From NCBI GenBank assembly GCA_003952965.2, contig CM025849.1, positions 11,108,359 to 11,172,358 on the forward strand: a stretch of DNA of 64,000 nucleotides, read 5' to 3'. Positions 57,020 through 64,000 of the stretch are shown here, one piece after another. The position numbers and the translations under genes are program-made. The notes under the pieces are model-generated. The model was given only the letters and a program-made list of their open reading frames with translations. It ran no database searches and was not told where the DNA came from. Positions within the stretch are counted from its first letter, which is position 1. Each line of letters starts with the position of its first letter. This stretch comes from Morella rubra (taxonomy: Eukaryota > Streptophyta > Magnoliopsida > Fagales > Myricaceae).

Positions 57020-58413
57020 AACATAATCCGTGTCGATCTTCTATCGAACATGATGTGATCATTATTAGTCACGTCAGCAATTTCCATCAATAAGAAAACG
57101 GAAGGTGGGCAAAGTGACTAACTTAGGATATGGTTTTATCTTAGGAACTCTTGTGGCGAAAAAGGTATGTAATTTAACCTAGATAGAAATTCATAGGGAA
57201 GAAGCGTATGTGTATACATATGTAGATATGAATATACGCCCATGAATAGTATCCTTGTGGGTAAGGGGTCATGTGCTGTTACTTAAGATCATTACACAAG
57301 AACAATTATCCTTGAAAACTACATTCTAACTTTTTGACACGAATTCGTGACTGTCAGTCCGTTAACCCCAACAATAAAAATTGGGGATTCGCTTCTACGT
57401 AATTCATAAATAGAAAAGATTAGGTTATCGATCTAAACAAATCACTTTTAGCTGGCCATATTAAGGAAGGTAGTTCCATGTGATTAACAAAAGCAGGCAC
57501 CGAAAAGTACGTGTATTGTTTGTGGCGGTTTGTAAATAATATAAACTGTCATGAATTTTCGGGACCCAAAAGTTTGTGACTGAACAAGAACCATAAAGTC
57601 CTCTTGTCTGATGGGTTCACCTCTTCCTCTCCTCCTACCTTTCTTGAACCACCTATAGATCTTTTGCTGTGCAGAACAACTTACAAACAGATCATTTTCT
57701 TATTTGACGGTCAGGATTTTCTTAAATGTACGAATACATTACACGACCCTAAGATGATTCCTCTTTCTTTTTTCTTTTCTTTTTCTTTTTCTTCTTTTCT
57801 CTCCACAGTTAGAGGAAGAGAGCATGTGAGGCACATCATGTGCCCCTCCATATACGTATATATTGAGACTAAGCAAAAGAAATGGCACGCCTCAATTGAT
57901 ACCCCACATCAACTAGGAAAATTCATAACATCTGCAAGGCAAGGGAGAAAAAACGGTTAGGTTTGAAGAGGGGCAAGCTAGAACCCTCTATGTCAAGCAA
58001 CTATTGGAAAGGCTCATGTCCATAGGAATCTTTAGTGGAGTCTTAGCAGGTAAAAACTGGCCTATATATATTGTAAAATTAGTCAATAAGAAGGTAACAC
58101 TCACAGTATTGTGGGGAATGGCGCAAATCCCATTCCCAACAACTGACAAGCTGCTCCTGGTAGCGAAACTCCAGCTAAATCAGAAGCTTCTTGGAATATA
58201 TATATATATATAGCTACACATTAACCATTATTCCGTACATACAACACTACCTATATTAGACTCTACTATAACTTCTCTATCACATGACCTGTGTAGACAT
58301 CGTATCATCAACTAATATGGTTAAGGAGCCCTGCAAATCAAGCATGCTCCTGCTGACCCAGACTGCACCTAATATCTGGAAACAGACCAGCCTGGCCTCT
58401 CGTGTTTCAAGTC
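57020..58413. other. Intergenic, 3' flank of the intact GRAS gene
   Basis: No gene is seen. It has a TC-rich tract near 57760 and a TA microsatellite at 58196-58213. Confidence 0.5.
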
Positions 58414-60696
58414 CTATGCAGGTACCCAGCAAGAGGAAGCACAGACAATTCGGCCCTTCCAACCTTGAAGCATCCAGTGCCCATCTTCATTGACCAGAAA
58501 ATCATTATGGTACATAGATTTCAATTTAGACCTTAGTTTCTCCATGACTTCCTGGTCTGGTGGAAGCTGCCTAAACCCAGCCCTTGTGTTCCGAACCTGC
58601 CACTGCTTGTAGGTCTGAGGCCTCTCGACCCTCTCTGATCCTTCACAAGCTATGACATTCATCGCCTCCCTTCCAAAAAACTCTTTCTCATACCTCAGCC
58701 TCATTGGATCTTCACGGGCAATATTAGAATCAAGCATATCAAACAAGGCTGAGAAGTGTAAGAGAGCCTCACGGAACCGTGTGACAAAGAACGGGGCATT
58801 GTAGGACCCATTAACAATACCATGGACAAAAATGTCAGGATTTGTCTTCCTAATTAAGTTCAGAACAGCATTCCTTGGACTGTGCACCACAACTGTCTCA
58901 TCAAGCAGATTCTTAAATCGGAAAATACAATTCACAGCAAGTGTCTCACCTCTTTTAATTCTGAGGTCCTCAATTTGGATAGTTTCCCATTTCTGTGCTA
59001 TTGCGTTAAACTCAAACGGAACACCAAAGCGCTCACAATACTTTGCCAAGCGACGCCCTGTGTCCTGGACACTTGCTGTAGGCCGGAAACCAGGCAAGGG
59101 AAGCTCTATGCCCGTAAAACGTAGCTTGGGAGGCCCACCGGCTCTTCTTGAGAGACAGTGGATGAGGGCAGGCCATTGGAAGCCATACAGGATACCAAAA
59201 TCTATAACATGAAGCATTGCTGCTTTCTCAGCGACACGCAAAATCATATGATTTGCAAAGATAATTGCAAGCTTCTGGAATGGGCAGGCCGATACATAAA
59301 CTTGGTAAGCTTTCAACATATCAGAGGCTGATATTCTTTTGGACGCTAGAGCAGTATAGATCTGAGTGCCAGTACCATCCAAGCGTGCTTCAAGACCATT
59401 TGCAAAGCAATGGGCCAACCTCTGAGACCCATCCCCAAATGGAGAAGAGTGCTGCCTAATCTGCTTTAGTAGTTCAGTAGCAGTCCTCCTATCATCAGCA
59501 GAGACTGCTTGTGCGCACAGAACCAGTAGAGTCCTCAAATCCACAACTCCATTCTTGTTGCTCTGTTTCTTCACTTGAAACTTCCCACCTCTATATGTAT
59601 TGAATTGTCCATTCTGCTGGAGGTTCTTGTTTTCTCCATTCTCCAAGCCTTCAACAAGGGTACACACAGAAGGCTCCTCTTTTTTCACAACACAAAGTAG
59701 AACCTTATCAAACATCTCTGATAGTTCACTCTCATCCACATATACTGCTGAATGCTTGTTATTTCTCCCATCTTCTAAATCTGTATCCTCCCGCTCATGA
59801 TTCTTCCTTCCTCTCGACCTGCGAGGGGAGTGCTCCCCCTCATCCATCTCCATCTTAACTACAGCTTCTGGAGCCTTCCTACTGATAATTGGAGAAAACT
59901 TATCGGTCTCAAGATCAATAATCATTTCTTTCTGTTTAGGAAGGAACTTACTAGCCTCCTCTACCCCTCTCTGGAACTGCAAAATTGAGTCGCTTTCAGT
60001 AAAGAAGTTCGGAACCAGAAGCTCACTGATAGAAGAGCCCAGCAGCCCATTACCAGTACTAGTGTGACGGCTTGGAAGGTCGAATGATGATGGTTGGGAG
60101 GACTTTGCAGAGAACTGAAAAGCAAAGTTTGTGGGAAGAGTATCTTTCAACAGAGGGGGTTTGTATTCTCCAAATTCAAAATGATTCCCCAGAGAATCAA
60201 CAGAGTTGCTATTAGTAAAACTGGAGCTGCTATTGCAACTGTGATCACTAAAGCTTCCCGAGAAAGTATCATCTGGACTCTCAACATTTTGATCAATATA
60301 AAGGGGTTGTCGATGAGGGGATGGAGGGTACTGCCCCCCAAGGACTTCATAAAGTGATTTCTCCGCGGCTTGAAGAGCCAACGGGTCATGGAACATACAA
60401 GGCTTGGATTCCATGTCCTCTTCCATAAGCACCTGATTGATGTACTTAAGGACAGAATCAGAAAAGTCACTGTCATCCGAGGGAGAATCGCCCTCTGAGC
60501 TTGATTGAGAAGAATTACCAGAGTCAGGATCAGGCGGAAAAACAGTATGGTCAATAAAGCTAAGACCTATTGAGGGTTTATTGGATTTAACACCATTGGC
60601 AACCTTTGGGTACAGATCTGACTCGGGAAAAATGGGCTCTCCATCAAATTTGATCTCGCTAATAGAACCAAAGAATTGGGAATTTTGAGGATCCAT
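58414..60696 (-). CDS. Intact GRAS transcription regulator, LISCL branch (SCL14/SCL33-like), 760 aa
   Basis: Single-exon coding sequence from the ATG at 60696 (MDPQNSQFFGS) to the stop at 58414. The open frame extends 13 codons further, but that part opens on TTG and lies in a predicted 5'-UTR intron. The N-terminal half has the acidic LISCL motifs SDDSDFSDSVLKYINQ (73-88), MEEDME (91-96) and FQRGVEEASKFLPK, and a basic stretch SRGRKNHERED (294-304). The GRAS domain covers about 384-760: LHRI with CAQAVSADDRR and QIRQHSSPFGDGSQRLAH, the VHIID core LHVIDFGILYGFQW (about 495), LHRII, PFYRE with EFFGREAMNVIACEG (about 673-687), RVER, and SAW ending SSCWVPA. LISCL proteins are nuclear co-activators; Arabidopsis SCL14 acts through TGA bZIP factors on detoxification genes. 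It is the only unbroken member of the cluster and is more diverged from copies A-D than they are from each other. Confidence 0.95.
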   Translation of the reverse strand: MDPQNSQFFGSISEIKFDGEPIFPESDLYPKVANGVKSNKPSIGLSFIDHTVFPPDPDSGNSSQSSSEGDSPSDDSDFSDSVLKYINQVLMEEDMESKPCMFHDPLALQAAEKSLYEVLGGQYPPSPHRQPLYIDQNVESPDDTFSGSFSDHSCNSSSSFTNSNSVDSLGNHFEFGEYKPPLLKDTLPTNFAFQFSAKSSQPSSFDLPSRHTSTGNGLLGSSISELLVPNFFTESDSILQFQRGVEEASKFLPKQKEMIIDLETDKFSPIISRKAPEAVVKMEMDEGEHSPRRSRGRKNHEREDTDLEDGRNNKHSAVYVDESELSEMFDKVLLCVVKKEEPSVCTLVEGLENGENKNLQQNGQFNTYRGGKFQVKKQSNKNGVVDLRTLLVLCAQAVSADDRRTATELLKQIRQHSSPFGDGSQRLAHCFANGLEARLDGTGTQIYTALASKRISASDMLKAYQVYVSACPFQKLAIIFANHMILRVAEKAAMLHVIDFGILYGFQWPALIHCLSRRAGGPPKLRFTGIELPLPGFRPTASVQDTGRRLAKYCERFGVPFEFNAIAQKWETIQIEDLRIKRGETLAVNCIFRFKNLLDETVVVHSPRNAVLNLIRKTNPDIFVHGIVNGSYNAPFFVTRFREALLHFSALFDMLDSNIAREDPMRLRYEKEFFGREAMNVIACEGSERVERPQTYKQWQVRNTRAGFRQLPPDQEVMEKLRSKLKSMYHNDFLVNEDGHWMLQGWKGRIVCASSCWVPA

Positions 60697-60710
60697 GACC
60701 AAAGGAAGAA

Positions 60711-61086
60711 CTGAAGTCCCAAATGGGTAAACCAAGGCTTACCTCAACAGCTACCTCTCAAAAATCCTAAACCTAATGGACACCTCACAAGCTATACTAA
60801 CTGTTTTACACCAAACTAGAGCCTGAGAAATATGATCAGACAGGTAAGATCAAAAAGACAATTCTTTTCTTTCTTTCTTTCTCTATCAGTTAAAGAACTA
60901 AGGCCTAAACATGCTCTCTTCTATAGTCAAATCCAAAAACGAAATTAAAAAGAAGTGGATACAGATAAACATACAACATAGAAGAACCTGGCGAAGCATT
61001 AGATTCTGGCAATTCTGAGTTCCACAGAACTGAAATTGGAGTAGTGAAGAAACAAATGGCAAGGTGAATTCGAAAATGTTGCGTAC
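60711..61086 (-). other. Predicted 5'-UTR intron of the intact GRAS gene
   Basis: The minus strand reads a donor GGTCAG/GTACGC at 61086 and an acceptor GGGACTTCAG/TTCTTCC at 60711, 14 bases before the ATG. The 376-base length and AT-rich content fit a plant leader intron. LISCL genes usually have intron-less coding regions with leader introns. Confidence 0.6.
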
Positions 61087-61248
61087 CTGACCTAAAGAAA
61101 GAGTGATAAAAAGAAAGTAGAGAGGAAAGAGACCAGAGTCTTGTCCACTACAGGAGTGGCTCATCGTGTTTTCACCAGAGTCAACAACTTCCCAGAAAAT
61201 TACCAACATCTTTGACGGTCACACGCCGAATAGGCGAATATGACATGG

Positions 61249-61255
61249 CTTTATA
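61249..61255 (-). promoter_or_regulatory. Candidate TATA box of the intact GRAS gene
   Basis: The minus strand reads TATAAAG. Transcription would start near 61220, just before an upstream ATG at 61209 in the predicted leader exon (61087 to about 61220). Confidence 0.4.
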
Positions 61256-64000
61256 CTATCGGCTGGCTTAAGAAAAACACAAATTTATGGTCGTTCTTTG
61301 AAGAGGAGTCGAACTAATACAAAACACAAAAAGAAAGATGGGTTTAATCCTACTATGATCTCAATTTCACTTATTAATAAATAAGTCACGACTTAAGATT
61401 GTATAATTTATCCATCACTTGATTATCTCAATAATTAGGACAAAATTAGGACTCTATGAATAAGACGAACGGTCTCGATTCTTCACAACTACTACTTAAG
61501 TGAGAGTCAATTAATCTACCCTAACTTTTTTAGATTGGCCCATGACATTAGGACATGAAATTTCTCTCGTTTTTGCCGTTCTAAGAGGGTAGAAGAACAA
61601 TTCACATATGAGCTGGCTACAACTCATGGTGTAGGAAGTTATACTGCACCCAAGATTGGTTTTCCTCGAACGTTCCTAGGTGTGCTTACGGCAATGCCAA
61701 GACCGTGAGTCAACCCGCACTTACGTGGAGGATCTTCCAAACTTATCCCTCTTTCGAACCAAAACGATTCTTCCACGTTTGGCTAAGAAAGAAAATGTTA
61801 CTCGGCATTGGTCCACATTAATTAGAAGTTGACCAACTGTCTCCCGGGTCAAATACTACTATTTTTTTTTCCCCTTCCTAATCCCAGGTCTAATATTCTT
61901 GCTCGGCAAGCACTCGTTCAGTTTCATGCAGATTAGTCTTCCGGGTTGCATTTGCTTTACAATTTTTTAATATTTTTTTGCAAATCTTCTGGGCTTTTGA
62001 CTTTTGGTTGATTAATTACTATATAATTACTAGTATAAGTTTCTTTCACCGCGTAGAGAAGGGGTCAAGTCAGGCAAATTAATGATTCCTAACTCTATTT
62101 TTATTTTCTTTTTTTTGTTCTATATGAGAAGTCAATTCCACACGGTGAATAAGACTTTCAGACAAGAAAAGTTGATAGTTTAAGAACAACGCAGCTTTGT
62201 GTAATGAGCAGCTCACTGTATCATGCTAATGTTCTTATAAAATATGCAATTATTACTCTAGATGACGAAGAGCAAGTAACTAATTACAGATATATATTTT
62301 ATTATTACGTCTAAATTTGAATATTTCAAATTTAAGTGATATTTCAACAAATCCTCTTTACAGGCATGCATCACGCAATTAATATTATACATAGTTATCC
62401 TTTTTGCCTAACAAGTTCTGTAGCTGTTTAACAAAACAAAGGACGTATTTAATTCGTGCGGTTTAACTTTTTTTCAATTTGGTCCCTCCGTTTTCATTCT
62501 TCTAGTCTTGCAAGTCTCCAAGGCTAACCATTTATTTTACAAAGGTTCTCTCATCCGATTTCAGAATTGTAAATGCTTACATCGGTTGCGTGGTTAACGG
62601 AAAACACGTAATCATTAACTATATCAGTCGACATCTAAATTTGCTCAAAATCATTAATAGTGACACATTTTTTGTCCGTTAACAAAATATGTCTATGTGC
62701 CTTGTTTGTTTAATGTTTAAGGTTTGAAACTTGGGATTTACAATCTTTCCCTCTTTCATCTATTGATTAATAGGTAATATCAAAACAATATTATCTATAA
62801 CAATGGGCTTGTTTTGTGCTACCATGAAGAAGATATCCCCTAAATCTGTTGGTTTGTGCCACCGATACTTCTTGGTTTTCTTTTTCATCTTGTGCCCGGG
62901 CCATGTTTTTATTTAGAAAATTTTTAAAATTTTGGATGTTGTTGTAAGAACTGAGGTAGATTGAAGTTTAATTGATTTTTTATAATAAAAAAATAATAAA
63001 AATTTTGAAATTTTATGAAGATGAGTGAAAAAGTAAAGATAGAGATGAATTAATTGATTTTTTTATGATTATTTTAATAGTGAGAGATGATTTTGAATAG
63101 TTTTTATTATTTTAAAAAATTTCAATATTAAATTTTTTTAAAAAAATGTTATGAACCTTGATGTGGTGTGCAAACCGAAAAAAGTAATGATTTTTTGACC
63201 GAAAACTTTTGGTTTTATTATGTTTAGCATGGAAAAGGGGAAGACAGAGAAACAAGAAATTGGTAGGCCCTGATCCAATCCAATTCGTGTATGTGGGAAT
63301 TCCTTGACTTTGACTCGCTTTATCTGGTCCCAATTACACGAGTGGAAAGCATACTCCACGAAAACATATTGGACCCACGCCTTCATGATCTCTCTATTTG
63401 ACGGTCCAAAATGCCTCTGCTTTCTCAATGCAGACCATCATGACTCCTTTGCAAACTTGAATACGATAAAACGTAAAGGCAACGACGATGTCCCACTTGT
63501 TGCATGGAGCTCCTTAATTTTCTTTCTTTAACCCTACCCTACCCATGTTTGAACTTTTGGCCCTTTTTTACCTTGATTAATGTTTCGTTTCTTGGCCTTT
63601 CGCTTCTCCCAGATACCAACAACTCGAAACTCTTCCCAATGAAATTAGACTCAACAAAACCGAAGAAAATCAGAAATCGAGCTGCTGCTACCAACTCGAA
63701 CACTGCAACATCTTGAAAACTTGTCTTCTTCTTTGTCTCTTTCTGCCCAAATTAGCACGAGGGCGGCGGCCGCCGCACGCTGTTAATAGTTCAACGTGAA
63801 AAGTTCTCTTAGACTTGTTTCAAAGATCGAGCCCATTGTAAGGCTAGGTGCTGTTCTTCATTGGTTTTCCTTTTTTGCAGTCCACACTGCATGTAGTGGG
63901 TATGAATAAGTATAACGATGCTTCTAATTGCTATCTAATGAACAATAAGAAGAAGCGGAAGAAGAAATGGATTCCAAGTGTTTGTTTCCGATAGCAACAG
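61256..64000. other. No supported gene to the right edge
   Basis: AT-rich non-coding sequence. 62930-63130 is nearly pure A/T. Short plus-strand frames at 63304-63716 have no recognisable domain. The last 300 bases are less AT-rich and could be the start of a gene beyond the window, but nothing in them can be identified. Confidence 0.45.

Noticed and set aside
57604..57960. 118-codon plus-strand frame
   Set aside because: The composition is low complexity (a TC tract coding for Phe and Ser) and there is no domain.
60697..60735. Extension of the intact GRAS protein by 13 residues
   Set aside because: It opens on TTG and lies within a convincing 5'-UTR intron; the ATG at 60696 is the better start.
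63304..63716. Possible first exon of a gene at the right edge
   Set aside because: Less AT-rich than its surroundings, but no conserved peptide or splice pair could be supported within the window.
1..64000. tRNA or rRNA genes, CRISPR arrays, bacterial operons
   Set aside because: None seen. The repeats present are transposon ends, minisatellites and gene duplicates, and the only tRNA-like sequence is the SINE promoter.

Overview
The window is plant nuclear DNA, most likely from a eudicot. It is AT-rich, has plant-type introns, and carries Ty1/copia elements primed by initiator-Met tRNA, Mutator-like (MULE) foldback elements with 9-base target duplications, a tRNA-derived SINE and LINE 3' ends. 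The only protein-coding families that are not transposon-derived are GRAS transcription regulators of the LISCL (SCL14/SCL33-like) branch and one EG45/plant-natriuretic-peptide-like secreted protein. I saw no tRNA, rRNA or CRISPR array. The species cannot be named from the sequence alone.

Layout. All GRAS copies lie on the minus strand. From left to right: copy A (3227-15921), broken into three pieces by a copia element (3790-7520) and by a 6.95 kb composite insertion (8081-15031: a rearranged copia element, a solo LTR and a SINE); an EG45-like gene (19699-21392) whose intron holds a LINE fragment and a foldback element; copy B (26413-28682), near full length but frameshifted; copy C (31626-33736), heavily decayed; a 2.7 kb non-autonomous MULE (33972-36682) and smaller elements; copy D (44739-47099), nearly complete with several indels and a lost stop codon; a transposon-rich stretch (49.4-56.2 kb) with two inverted gypsy-like LTRs, a nested TIR element and a second solo LTR of the family seen at 13.75 kb; and the intact 760-residue GRAS gene (58414-60696), with a probable 5'-UTR intron. 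From 61.3 kb to the right edge I see no gene.

The first 31.6 kb contains a tandem segmental duplication. Block A (about 1179-18801, with about 10.7 kb of later insertions) matches block B (about 24322-31636). A MULE foldback with the same target duplication sits at the same place in both blocks, so it predates the duplication. The right end of block A stops within the last codons of a GRAS gene. The EG45 region is also partly repeated (19198-21095 against 23342-24322), but the second copy has lost the exons.

Functionally, the intact GRAS gene is probably the only full product of the cluster: a nuclear co-regulator which, by analogy with Arabidopsis SCL14, would act with TGA-type bZIP factors in stress and detoxification responses. 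The other four copies are decaying. The EG45-like protein is a small secreted cysteine-rich protein with no evident link to the GRAS genes. The two tandem halves of the copia element at 9-13 kb differ mainly by short indels, so assembly quality in the repeats should be checked before individual frameshifts are read as biology.
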